Source: Balneolaceae bacterium (GTDB lineage Bacteria; Bacteroidota; Rhodothermia; Balneolales; Balneolaceae). Taken from it: 64,000 bases of DNA. The position numbers and the translations under genes are program-made. The DNA lies in contig REDA01000062.1 of the NCBI GenBank assembly GCA_007693745.1, positions 1 to 64,000 of the forward strand. The letters are read 5' to 3'. Shown in pieces: positions 1-8,680 of the stretch. Position 1 is the first letter of the stretch, and every line of letters starts with the position of its first letter. A model generated the notes under the pieces. That model worked only from the letters and a program-made list of their open reading frames with translations. It was not told the DNA's origin and did not search any database.

Positions 1-50
1 CATATCCTGACCATCTTTTTCACTAAATCTAAAATAAACCAATTCAAATT

Positions 51-1574
51 ATGAATGAATCAGGAAAAAAAGTAACTAAGAGCGGTTTCTCCCGTCGCCA
101 GTTCTTAGCCTCAAGTGCTGCAGCAACTGCAGCATTCACCATTGTACCAAGCAGTGTTGTAAGCGGACTGGGACACAAAGCCCCCAGTGACAAGCTTAAC
201 ATCGCAGGTATTGGTGTAGGTGGTCGGGGATTCGGCGTACTGCGTCAAATGGAATCTGAAAATATTGTTGCTCTGTGCGACGTTGACTGGAGATATTCAC
301 AGCGTTGCTTCGACTACTTCCCGAATGCAAAGAAATTCTGGGACTGGAGAGTGATGTACGATGAAATGATGGATGATATTGATGCTGTTATGGTAGCAGG
401 ATCGGATCATACTCATGCGATTCAGGCTGCTCATGCCATGACTGCAGGGAAGCATGTCTATGTTGAAAAGCCACTGACACACACTGTGTATGAATCCAGG
501 CTTCTCACCAAACTTGCTGAAGAGTATCAAGTAGCAACCCAAATGGGAAATCAGGGTTCCTCTGATGAAGGTGTAAACCTGATGATCGAATGGATCCGCG
601 CCGGTGAAATCGGTGAAGTAACCCACATTGAAGCCTTTACTGACAGACCTATCTGGCCACAGGGTCTGAACACTCCGAGTGAGGAGATGGCAGTACCTGA
701 TACATTCAACTGGGATCTTTTCGTAGGACCGGCCAGAATGAGACCGTACCATGAAATCTACACACCCTGGAACTTCAGAGGATGGTGGGATTTCGGAACC
801 GGTGCGCTGGGTGATATGGCCTGCCACATTCTTGAAGCACCTTTCAAATCTCTTGAACTGGGTTATCCAACCAGAGTACAGGGCAGTTCCTCAATGTTGC
901 TGAGAGACTCCGCTCCTGTTTCCCAGAAGGTTCAGCTGATCTATCCTGAAAGAGAAAGCAGCTTTGGCCATCTTCCTGAAGTGACGATCGACTGGTATGA
1001 CGGAGGTCTGCAGCCGGTGAAACCTGAAGGCTGGGTTGAAGCACAGAGATACAAGCCTGAAGAGTGGCCATCCAACGGCAGCCTGAATCACAGAGGCGGT
1101 GGCGTTATTTTCCACGGATCCAAAGACACCCTGGTATGTGGTTGCTACGGAGCCAGCCCCTGGTTGCTCTCCGGAAGAAGACCGGATACTCCGAAGACCG
1201 AAAGAAGAGTGGAACTTGGCCATTACATGGATTGGGTCAGAGCCTGTAAGGAAAGCCCTGAAAGCCGTGTAGAGACCAAATCTGCATTCAAGGATGCCGG
1301 ACCTTTTAATGAGATGGTTGTTATGGGTGTTCTTGCTGTTCGTCTGCAAGGCCTGAATAAGGAGCTGCACTGGGATGGTGAGAATATGCAGTTCACGAAC
1401 ATCAACCCGGATGAAACACTGAGAATCATCATTGAAGATGGATTCACCATCGAGGATGGCCATCCGTCCTTCCGTCGTGATATGACCGATCCGATGAATG
1501 CTCAGGAGTTTGCCAACAGCCTGATCAAGACCAACTATCGCGATGGCTGGGATCTCCCGGACATGCCGGCATAA
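51..1574 (+). CDS. Tat-exported Gfo/Idh/MocA family oxidoreductase
   Basis: This is a 507-residue NAD(P)-dependent sugar or cyclitol dehydrogenase of the Gfo/Idh/MocA family. The N-terminus carries a twin-arginine signal (SRRQFL, Arg15-Arg16) followed by an Ala-rich stretch, so the folded, cofactor-loaded enzyme is probably exported. A Rossmann glycine motif (GIGVGGRG, about residues 53-60) and the family's EKP motif (residues 139-141, catalytic Lys) are visible. The rest matches the C-terminal alpha/beta substrate domain in length. It lies 24 bp upstream of a DUF1080 lipoprotein on the same strand, a frequent pairing that suggests work on oxidised (3-keto) glycosides. The exact substrate cannot be read from the sequence. 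Confidence 0.93.
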   Translation: MNESGKKVTKSGFSRRQFLASSAAATAAFTIVPSSVVSGLGHKAPSDKLNIAGIGVGGRGFGVLRQMESENIVALCDVDWRYSQRCFDYFPNAKKFWDWRVMYDEMMDDIDAVMVAGSDHTHAIQAAHAMTAGKHVYVEKPLTHTVYESRLLTKLAEEYQVATQMGNQGSSDEGVNLMIEWIRAGEIGEVTHIEAFTDRPIWPQGLNTPSEEMAVPDTFNWDLFVGPARMRPYHEIYTPWNFRGWWDFGTGALGDMACHILEAPFKSLELGYPTRVQGSSSMLLRDSAPVSQKVQLIYPERESSFGHLPEVTIDWYDGGLQPVKPEGWVEAQRYKPEEWPSNGSLNHRGGGVIFHGSKDTLVCGCYGASPWLLSGRRPDTPKTERRVELGHYMDWVRACKESPESRVETKSAFKDAGPFNEMVVMGVLAVRLQGLNKELHWDGENMQFTNINPDETLRIIIEDGFTIEDGHPSFRRDMTDPMNAQEFANSLIKTNYRDGWDLPDMPA

Positions 1575-1598
1575 CCGTGAAAAAATTATAATCAAAAA

Positions 1599-2360
1599 AT
1601 GATGATTAAATTAACAAACATGGTTATCGTCATTGCACTGGCGGCAGGTTTTCTTGCCGCCTGTGCTTCCGGCGAAGAAGCAGAGGCTCCTGCAGCAGAG
1701 GCTGTCTCAATGAATAACACACTCACTGAAGCTGAACTCGAAGAGGGTTGGATCCTGATGTTTGACGGAGAAACCACCGACGGGTGGCGTGGCTACAACA
1801 GGGATGCATTTCCTGAAAGTGGCTGGGTTATCGAGGATGGGACACTAAGAGTGGAGGCCGGTGCACGGCCCGGCGACATTATCTATGACGCCAAATTCCA
1901 CAACTTCCATCTGAAGCTCGAGTGGAAAGCAGCCGAAGGCGCAAACTCAGGGATATTCTATCTCTCTCAAGAGATCGAAGGAAGGCCTATCTGGCACTCA
2001 GCCCCTGAAATGCAGATTCTGGACAATGAGAATCATCCCGATGCCAATCAGGGAATTGATGGTAATCGCAAAGCCGGAAGTCTCTATGACCTGATCCCAG
2101 CCGTTCCGCAGAACTTTCGCGGACATGGCGAGTGGAATGAGGTGGAAATCATTGTGAATAACGGATCTGTTACCCATATCCAGAATGGAGAAGTGGTAGT
2201 GGAATTCGAACTTGGAACCCCGGAATGGGACGAGATGGTTGCAGAAAGTAAATTTGCCCCATTGGATGTCTTTGGAATTGATCAGCCAGGCTATATCGGC
2301 CTGCAGGATCATAATGACGACGTCTGGTTCAGAAATCTTAAAATTATGAGCCTGGATTAA
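1599..2360 (+). CDS. DUF1080 (3-keto-disaccharide hydrolase-like) lipoprotein
   Basis: This 253-residue protein has a lipoprotein signal peptide ending in LAAC (Cys22) and then an acidic Ala/Glu linker. One DUF1080 domain follows, beginning near FDGETTDGW and rich in beta strands, with the family's NSGIFYL-like segment near the middle. Members have been linked to hydrolysis of 3-keto-glycosides, which would use the product of the oxidoreductase just upstream. A second ATG three bases downstream (1602) is an equally good start. A strong terminator follows at 2383-2417, so the two genes look like a complete transcription unit. Confidence 0.88.
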   Translation: MMIKLTNMVIVIALAAGFLAACASGEEAEAPAAEAVSMNNTLTEAELEEGWILMFDGETTDGWRGYNRDAFPESGWVIEDGTLRVEAGARPGDIIYDAKFHNFHLKLEWKAAEGANSGIFYLSQEIEGRPIWHSAPEMQILDNENHPDANQGIDGNRKAGSLYDLIPAVPQNFRGHGEWNEVEIIVNNGSVTHIQNGEVVVEFELGTPEWDEMVAESKFAPLDVFGIDQPGYIGLQDHNDDVWFRNLKIMSLD

Positions 2361-2382
2361 TTCCGACTTACTCGATTTCAAT

Positions 2383-2417
2383 AAGCCGGAGCTGAATACG
2401 CTCCGGCTTTTTTTTTG
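2383..2417 (+). terminator. Rho-independent terminator after the DUF1080 gene
   Basis: A perfect 10-bp stem (AAGCCGGAGC at 2383-2392, GCTCCGGCTT at 2400-2409) with a 7-nt loop is followed by a run of T. It ends the two-gene oxidoreductase/DUF1080 unit. Confidence 0.9.
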
Positions 2418-2911
2418 GTTGGGGCAAACCCTTACAGGCCTCTGATTACTGCCTTCTTCAATGATCCCTTTCCAAGCCTCTCATTATTAAAACGGAATCT
2501 TTTTATCAGGGAACTGAATCTGCGAAAGCACCTTTTTCTGCGCACACTCCAAAATAATTCCGGCTTCCGCCGGTAAAGTATAACGCAGAAAATTTTCGGT
2601 TTTTCCTGTCTTTAATTCCTATTAACCCCTCAAAATATTCTTAATTTTGCATTTTTTAATAGCATAAGTTATTGAAAATTATGTAGATGAAAAATAGACC
2701 TCATTATCCTAAAATTAGTTTGTAGTTTTCCGTTCATTTTTGGTAATATAGATATGCGCTCAAGTAGCGTCTCTCTTGATGAATAGTCAGGGTATCACAC
2801 CGGATAGGTGTGATACCCTCTTTTTTTTGAAACTTGCCACTCTTCTATTCGTATCTTTATTTTTAAGCGATCGCTGAAGACTCTATATTGCTTACAAACC
2901 TATTCTATTAA
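2418..2911. other. Non-coding gap upstream of the partner-switching genes
   Basis: No convincing open frame is present. The gap holds a second terminator (2790-2829) that has no gene in front of it, an AT-rich stretch at about 2620-2760 that could contain a promoter, and a near match to the Bacteroidota -7 box (TATCTTTA, 2852-2859) about 50 bp before the STAS gene. The last is only a partial match, and no well-spaced -33 element was found. Confidence 0.5.
2790..2829 (+). terminator. Strong terminator without an upstream gene
   Basis: A perfect 12-bp stem (GGGTATCACACC at 2790-2801, GGTGTGATACCC at 2807-2818) with a 5-nt loop is followed by C and nine T on the + strand. There is no T-run on the minus strand, so it acts on rightward transcription. 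The nearest upstream gene already ends in its own terminator 400 bp away. It therefore ends either a small RNA or an attenuated leader of the partner-switching operon. Confidence 0.85.
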
Positions 2912-3280
2912 ATGACCGCCGGTATGAAAACTTTCAATATTAGTCACCGTACCCATAATGGCCTGGAAGTTCTGGAGCTTCAAGGTGAACTGGATGCCCA
3001 TACAGCTTCCAGACTTGAAGAGACGCTCAAGGAGTTAATACGCAGTAATAAGGGTAGAATTATCGTCAATTTCAGTGAGTTGGAGTATATCGCCAGTGCC
3101 GGTTTGGGAGTATTCATGGCCTACATAGAAGATGTGAGAAGTACCGGAGGTGATATCAAACTCACAAATATGAACGATAAGGTTTATAACGTATTTGACT
3201 TACTGGGCTTTCCGACACTCTATGACATCTTTCCTGACGAAAGTGAAGCTGTTGAGAAGTTTTTCGATGACAATCCATAG
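2912..3280 (+). CDS. STAS-domain anti-sigma factor antagonist (RsbV/SpoIIAA type)
   Basis: The 122-residue protein is a single STAS domain. The segment YIASAGLGVFMAY contains the phosphorylatable serine (Ser62) expected of RsbV/SpoIIAA antagonists. When unphosphorylated it would bind the anti-sigma kinase and release the sigma factor. A second in-frame ATG (2924, MKTFNISHR) gives a protein of more typical length and may be the true start. It is the first gene of a three-gene set with the kinase and the phosphatase that would control its phosphorylation. The sigma factor is not in the window. Confidence 0.92.
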   Translation: MTAGMKTFNISHRTHNGLEVLELQGELDAHTASRLEETLKELIRSNKGRIIVNFSELEYIASAGLGVFMAYIEDVRSTGGDIKLTNMNDKVYNVFDLLGFPTLYDIFPDESEAVEKFFDDNP

Positions 3281-3295
3281 AATGGTTTAAGGAAG

Positions 3296-3721
3296 GTGAA
3301 AGCATTTTCTTATCATAAAATCATCAAGGCCTCTACCGAGCATCTTTCGGAAGTGAGGGAGTTTGTATCCATGCACGCCGGACTTCATGGGTTTAATGAT
3401 AAGGAAATTGCTGATATTCGCCTTGCTGTGGACGAAGCCTGTACCAACATTATCAAACACGCCTACAAGTATGACCCCTCTAAAGAGATTGGTATTGTTA
3501 TCACTGTAGATGATGAGAAATTTATGATCGTAATCACGGATCAGGGGGAGCCTTTTGATAAAAAGAAATATCAAAAGCCCAGCCTTAAAAAGCAGATCGC
3601 TCAGAAGAAAAGAGGCGGAATGGGGGTGCATTTAATGCGCAAGCTGATGGACGAGGTACGGTACAGCAAGACAGACAACCTGAACACGCTCTGTATGTGT
3701 AAAAACCGAATCGAATCCTGA
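3296..3721 (+). CDS. Anti-sigma factor serine kinase (RsbW-like HATPase)
   Basis: The 141-residue HATPase_c protein is of the RsbW/SpoIIAB type. The N-box is clear (DEACTNIIKHAY) and the second ATP motif is represented by DQGEPFD plus a Gly-rich GGMGVHLMRKLMDE lid. It would bind a sigma factor and phosphorylate the STAS protein encoded just upstream. The start is GTG at 3296 with AAGGA just before it, and I found no usable ATG. Its stop codon directly abuts the ATG of the phosphatase gene, which implies translational coupling. Confidence 0.9.
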   Translation: MKAFSYHKIIKASTEHLSEVREFVSMHAGLHGFNDKEIADIRLAVDEACTNIIKHAYKYDPSKEIGIVITVDDEKFMIVITDQGEPFDKKKYQKPSLKKQIAQKKRGGMGVHLMRKLMDEVRYSKTDNLNTLCMCKNRIES

Positions 3722-5458
3722 ATGGTTTCAAGCAGATCAAATGATGATTTTTATTCCGGTTTTGAACTGAAAACTGTTCTGGAGACAAGCCGTTTGCTGG
3801 TCGAATCCAGGGATTCTGAATTTATCATCAACAACCTTCTTCTCATCCTCATGGGAAGGCTTCTCGTTACCAAAGCAGCTCTGTTCATATATGACAGTGT
3901 TACCGGAAATTATCTTCTGAAGGGTGTAAAAGGCTTTACCGCTATTAAAGTCGATGAGGTTATTCCCATCGTCAGCGAAGAGGGACAGCGGCAAAAATCA
4001 TGGTTCCCGCTGTCTGAGGCATCTGATGAGTTTCCGGCAATCGCAGCCGAGCCGGAGAAAAGCCTTCTGTTCAATCTCCGAACCAGTAATAACCATCACG
4101 GTTTTCTGCTGATCGGTTCAAGGGCGTCCGGGAATGAGTTCTCCCTTCAGGATATTGAATTTGCTGAAGCGCTCTGCATCATTTCGACAGCGGCTCTTGT
4201 CAATTCCGAACTCTTTAATGAACTGAACAAGACGTATCGTAACCTTGATCGGAGAATACATGAGCTGAACACGCTGTTTGACCTCTCCAAGGAGTTTAAC
4301 TTACTGGTTGACAGAGAAAAGATATCGAGGATTTTTAAATTTGCGCTTCTCGGTCAGCTTTTTATCCGGACTTTTTTTCTGATCTATAAAAATCAGGAAC
4401 GCACAACCCTGCTCTCTTCCAGCGGAATAAAGACAGAACCTGATCCATCCGCCATTGAGGAAATTTTTGAAAATGCGAATGACGACATTCTGATTATTGA
4501 CAAGCATTTCAGGAACAGCTATCCATGGCTCAAAGAGCACGAAATATCCATGCTTTTTACTGTCTCAATTCAAAACAGGAAGGTAGCGGTTATTGGTGTT
4601 GGAGAACGTGCGAATCAGATCCCATTTAACGAAAGTGATATCAATTTTCTCAGGTCTCTGGCAAATCTTGCGGTTATTTCCATCCAGAAAACCTACTTTT
4701 TGGAAGAGCGTATCGACAAGGAGAGAATGGAGGAGGAACTTTCAATTGCGAAATCTATCCAGAAGGGGCTGTTTCCCGATCCGGTACCTGTTGTAAGCGG
4801 GATCGATTTTTCTGTAACCTCCATCTCTTCCAGGGAAGTGGGAGGCGACTACTTTGATGTGGCAACAACCCCGGATGGAAACACTATTTTCGCGATCGCG
4901 GATGTTACCGGTAAAGGGGTTCCCGCAGCACTTTTGATGGCAAATCTGCAATCAATGCTTCATGTATTGCTTCCTGTGGAAATATCATTGTCGGAAGCTA
5001 CCGAAAGAATCAATAATCTGATTTTTAAAAACACACCCTCTGATAAATTCATCACTTTTTTCTGGGCCAAATACCTCAGTACTCATAAAATCCTCCGCTA
5101 CGTAAATGCAGGACATAATCCGCCTCTTTTACTGAGAAATAATTCCACAGATTTTGAAGAGCTGAATAAGGGCGGGCTTCTGCTCGGGGCACTGGAAACT
5201 CTCACCCCTTACGAACAATCTGATGTTCAGCTCAATCCCGGTGATATCCTGGTCTGTTATACAGATGGAATCGATGAAGCACCCCATCCGGAAAATGAAG
5301 AAGAGTATGGCACAGAACGGTTACGGCAGATCATCCTGAAGTCGAGAAACCTTTCATCATCGCAGCTGATGAATGCAATTGTTGAAGATGTAAACGCCTA
5401 TTGTGAAAACAGACTGATTGACGATCTGACCCTCATGGTGATCAAGGCTGACGCGTAA
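3722..5458 (+). CDS. GAF-containing SpoIIE/RsbU-type PP2C phosphatase
   Basis: The 578-residue protein has two GAF-like regions (about residues 15-160 and 185-320), a short coiled linker (330-348), and a C-terminal SpoIIE-type PP2C domain. Metal-binding motifs are intact: GGDYFD (374-379), DVTGKG (394-399), YVNAGHNPP, YTDG (513-516) and DDLT (567-570). It should dephosphorylate the STAS antagonist in response to a signal bound by the GAF region. There are no membrane segments, so the signal is sensed in the cytoplasm. The 3' end overlaps the convergent transglycosylase gene by 17 bp. Confidence 0.92.
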   Translation: MVSSRSNDDFYSGFELKTVLETSRLLVESRDSEFIINNLLLILMGRLLVTKAALFIYDSVTGNYLLKGVKGFTAIKVDEVIPIVSEEGQRQKSWFPLSEASDEFPAIAAEPEKSLLFNLRTSNNHHGFLLIGSRASGNEFSLQDIEFAEALCIISTAALVNSELFNELNKTYRNLDRRIHELNTLFDLSKEFNLLVDREKISRIFKFALLGQLFIRTFFLIYKNQERTTLLSSSGIKTEPDPSAIEEIFENANDDILIIDKHFRNSYPWLKEHEISMLFTVSIQNRKVAVIGVGERANQIPFNESDINFLRSLANLAVISIQKTYFLEERIDKERMEEELSIAKSIQKGLFPDPVPVVSGIDFSVTSISSREVGGDYFDVATTPDGNTIFAIADVTGKGVPAALLMANLQSMLHVLLPVEISLSEATERINNLIFKNTPSDKFITFFWAKYLSTHKILRYVNAGHNPPLLLRNNSTDFEELNKGGLLLGALETLTPYEQSDVQLNPGDILVCYTDGIDEAPHPENEEEYGTERLRQIILKSRNLSSSQLMNAIVEDVNAYCENRLIDDLTLMVIKADA

Positions 5459-6962
5459 TTGCGGAGAATCCGGTCAGATTTGTAAATCCTCCCTGCTGCT
5501 GGGATTCTGCAAGTGCGATGATCGCCTGATATGTTCTGTACCTGTTGAGTATTTCTTCAACATACTGAACGGGCTCAATTCCTCTCGCAAATCCAAATCG
5601 GGCTTGTTCATAATATCTGCGCTGCATAAGCCTGAGAAGCGCCTCTGATACCTCACTCCACTGATTGGGATTCCTGTTTCTGTCGATAACGAGTCGCCGT
5701 GCATCTGCCATGTGCCCAAGACCTACGTTGTATGTAGCGAGTGCAAACGCTACCTGATTATCCGGATCCATGTAGGAATAGTGATCCAGATGCTCTCTGA
5801 AGATGGATGCACCCACCTGCAGATTGGTCATCTCATCATAGAGCAATTCGTAAGGCGTTTCCACAAACCTCGGTATAATCTGCATCAGACCAACAGCTCC
5901 TGCCCAGCTTTTACTGTTTGGATTAAAACCAGACTCCTGAGCAATCATCGCGGTTATCAGCAACCAGTCAAGATCCAGCGAATCAGCCACCATTTTTACC
6001 ATATCATCATAAGGAGAAATGATTCCGAGTGACTGATACTGCCACTCGGGATTGTAATACTCAGCCATCTGACGGCTCTCTTCAAAGTATTTTCGTCTCA
6101 ATACATTCAAAAACGTTGATCTTCTCGGTTGTCTCTCCTCATTAAAGCGAAAATGTCTGTGCAGGTAGCGGTTCATTCTGCTCTCAAGATCCGGTGCATT
6201 CGAACGGATTGCCCATGCGATGGTATCTGCCTCTGAAATAACCGGTCCGGTATAGAGCCCCTCCAGATAACGGTTCACCGCATGAAACATATTGTCATCT
6301 GCAACTGTCGCACGCAGATCTCCATTGGCAACCCGAAGAAGTGTTGCCTCGGTATCCATGGCATCTGAGATAATGTCAATTTCCAGCTCATATCCCTGTT
6401 CAACAAGATCCATGAGCCTGAAATAGTATGAACTGTTACGCCGTACAGAAACAGGGATCCCCGATCCTGAAAGTTCTTCTATGGTCTGAGGCCTCAGGCT
6501 CTCTTTCATCGAATAGACTACAATCTGATCTACAATATTGTACGGTCTGGTAAATCCGGCCACATTTCTTCGTTCCGGAGTAATGGTGTAGTTCGCTGCG
6601 ATCACATCCCCGACCCCCTCATTCAGCAGATCAAACGGGTTTTCTTCAGCTCCAACAATGATCACCTCCAGAGCAAGATCATGTTCTCGGGCAAATTCTT
6701 TCATCAGTTCATACTCAAATCCAACTTCAATTCCCTGATTCAGAAAATAGGTATTGGAGCTGTAGTAGGTAATCATTCTCAATACACCGCTATTCTTTAT
6801 ATCAAAGAAATCACGTTCTACCGGATCGATGTCGCTCAGCACAAACTGACTGCCTCTTGGGACTTCGTTGCCGCCGGTTTGGCTGCCACATCCGTACATC
6901 AATACGGTCAGTATCAGAACTGATAATGAATTTGAAATTATTTTTTTGGGTATAATCTCCAT
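5442..6962 (-). CDS. mltF: MltF-like membrane-bound lytic murein transglycosylase
   Basis: The 506-residue lipoprotein (LMYGC lipobox, Cys25) has an N-terminal periplasmic solute-binding domain (about 55-275) and a C-terminal SLT transglycosylase domain. The catalytic glutamate is Glu343 in IAQESGFNP, and the following GAVGLMQI is typical. This two-domain order defines MltF, where the binding domain modulates the lytic domain. It would cleave peptidoglycan glycan strands at the envelope. The gene stands alone on the minus strand and overlaps the phosphatase gene tail-to-tail. Confidence 0.93.
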   Translation of the reverse strand: MEIIPKKIISNSLSVLILTVLMYGCGSQTGGNEVPRGSQFVLSDIDPVERDFFDIKNSGVLRMITYYSSNTYFLNQGIEVGFEYELMKEFAREHDLALEVIIVGAEENPFDLLNEGVGDVIAANYTITPERRNVAGFTRPYNIVDQIVVYSMKESLRPQTIEELSGSGIPVSVRRNSSYYFRLMDLVEQGYELEIDIISDAMDTEATLLRVANGDLRATVADDNMFHAVNRYLEGLYTGPVISEADTIAWAIRSNAPDLESRMNRYLHRHFRFNEERQPRRSTFLNVLRRKYFEESRQMAEYYNPEWQYQSLGIISPYDDMVKMVADSLDLDWLLITAMIAQESGFNPNSKSWAGAVGLMQIIPRFVETPYELLYDEMTNLQVGASIFREHLDHYSYMDPDNQVAFALATYNVGLGHMADARRLVIDRNRNPNQWSEVSEALLRLMQRRYYEQARFGFARGIEPVQYVEEILNRYRTYQAIIALAESQQQGGFTNLTGFSAITRQP

Positions 6963-7276
6963 GAATTACAGGTTGGTTCCTGTTCAATGGCTGAAAAAAC
7001 GGGAGTGACCGGAATTGCTAGGTTACCTTGCCCTGAGTTACTGTTATGTGATAGGAATTTTTCATGTCTCTAATAAACAATAGATCCGCTTATCTGTATT
7101 TGTTTGCTAAATACGTCTTACTAAAAGCTCCTGCCTAATATGCCATTGTTTTAGTTTTCGGAGTTTTCTACTGCTTCAGCCAGATATAAATATACCGCTT
7201 TTCCATTAGGCGTACAAACTCCCGGATTTCACATTCCTGCCGAATCCCTTGCTAACCCTCTAATTCATATTTTGTT
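6963..7276. other. Intergenic gap between mltF and an EamA gene
   Basis: This 314-bp gap should hold the leftward promoter of the transglycosylase gene and the 3' end of the EamA transcript. I see no open frame, no good hairpin with a T-run and no tRNA. Confidence 0.5.
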
Positions 7277-8200
7277 TCATGAGGAGTCTCTCTTTCTGAC
7301 CATCCTTCTCGACCAGCTGAGACTTACTCCGGCCATGATCAAAATCATTGCGAAAATGGACAGTGCCGCCGGGATTTCACCAAACAGAAAAAAAGCTGCC
7401 ACAGCTGCGAGAACTGCTTCTGAGAGGATTAGCGTAGAGAGCAGTGTCGGAGATACATATTTCACCGCGTAGTTCATCGATCCGTGCCCGATTATCGTGG
7501 GGCCTGCAGCCAGCGCAATCCCCATCAGAATCCCCATTTTACCGGGTAGTGGTATTCCGCCTGTCCAGATAATAGTGAGTACCACGCAAAAAATTGCTGC
7601 AAAGAGATAGACATTGAATACGTAGTCTATCCATTCTGTAGTTTGCCTGATTTTCCGGCCGATCATGAAATAGACCACAAATACGACCGCTGCGGAAAAA
7701 GCGAGAAAATTTCCGGTGAGCGCATTGGGAAAAAGTTCGGAACCGGTATCATCTGCAAGCCCGAGCAGCAGGGATCCACCGAAAGCAACAAGAACCCCGA
7801 TCCAGACCAAAGGTCTGAAGTTTTTCTTGAAAATCAGCCTTTCTGCGACAATAAGCATTACCGGGTGAATCGTCACCAGTACAGATGCAGATGCCACAGA
7901 GGTGTAGTCGAGTGAGGTGATCCAGAGACTGAAATGAAGTCCCAACGCTATCCCCGCAGCAGCGATCAGGATCGGTTTGGTTCCATTACTGCGCATTTCA
8001 GGCAGTGATACTCTTTTCCTGAGCCAATAGGGCAGCAGTATAAACACTGCAAAAATGCATCTCAGCGCCGCAAGTGTAATGGGATCCGTATCCGTGGCAT
8101 AACGCACCAGAATGGGAGCCATTCCAAAACAGATCAGCCCTGCAAAGAGCAGGATGGTCAGCCTTAAAAGCGATGGTTCGGTCTCTTTTTTGAGTGTCAC
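7277..8200 (-). CDS. EamA (DMT superfamily) transporter
   Basis: The 307-residue integral membrane protein has about ten hydrophobic helices in two EamA repeats and a basic C-terminal tail. DMT proteins of this type export small metabolites or amino acids, and the substrate is not predictable. The start overlaps the stop of the upstream DUF4293 gene by 4 bp (ATGA), so the two are co-transcribed. A second EamA protein is encoded at 16084. Confidence 0.92.
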   Translation of the reverse strand: MTLKKETEPSLLRLTILLFAGLICFGMAPILVRYATDTDPITLAALRCIFAVFILLPYWLRKRVSLPEMRSNGTKPILIAAAGIALGLHFSLWITSLDYTSVASASVLVTIHPVMLIVAERLIFKKNFRPLVWIGVLVAFGGSLLLGLADDTGSELFPNALTGNFLAFSAAVVFVVYFMIGRKIRQTTEWIDYVFNVYLFAAIFCVVLTIIWTGGIPLPGKMGILMGIALAAGPTIIGHGSMNYAVKYVSPTLLSTLILSEAVLAAVAAFFLFGEIPAALSIFAMILIMAGVSLSWSRRMVRKRDSS

Positions 8201-8604
8201 CGGATTCTGTCTGCCGACTTTACCAGTTCCTCATCCTTTCTGATGTTTTTCCCCGCTAACCAATAGAAGAGAAGGCCTGCTAAAATAATCATTACACCCA
8301 CGCTTTCACGCACCAGAAAGGTTCCGAAACCACCCAGAGAAAAGAGTATTCCGGAAGAAAAGCCAAAAGCTACGATTTGCAGAAAAGTCCCCCACTTTAC
8401 CACATTGAGCTGCAATCCCCGTTTTTTGTACAGAAAAATTGCAATAAAGCCGGTGAACATAGCCAGAGTAAGAGAGAGAGCAAATCCGGAACCGATCCAA
8501 ACGGCCGGATCAGCCATTGCCCTGCTGTAAACGGAAGTCTTGAAGACACTCAGATTAAGCAGGCTCATCAGCAGCAGATAGAGGCTTTGCGGTCTTTGTA
8601 TCAC
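8197..8604 (-). CDS. DUF4293 membrane protein
   Basis: The 135-residue protein has four hydrophobic helices. It begins MIQRPQSLYLLL, the characteristic opening of DUF4293, a family I know mainly from Bacteroidota and relatives. Function is unknown. It is translationally coupled (4-bp overlap) to an EamA transporter gene. The opening motif supports the ATG at 8604. Confidence 0.85.
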   Translation of the reverse strand: MIQRPQSLYLLLMSLLNLSVFKTSVYSRAMADPAVWIGSGFALSLTLAMFTGFIAIFLYKKRGLQLNVVKWGTFLQIVAFGFSSGILFSLGGFGTFLVRESVGVMIILAGLLFYWLAGKNIRKDEELVKSADRIR

Positions 8605-8680
8605 TACAGTGTTCGATTTCTTTCAGTTTCTGTCAAAGTGAAAAAATAGTGAATTTTTACAACAGATGGCTCTCTGATTC

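Noticed and set aside
891-1595. 234-residue open frame on the - strand opposite the oxidoreductase gene
   Set aside because: It is an antisense shadow, and the sense gene has clear Rossmann and EKP motifs.
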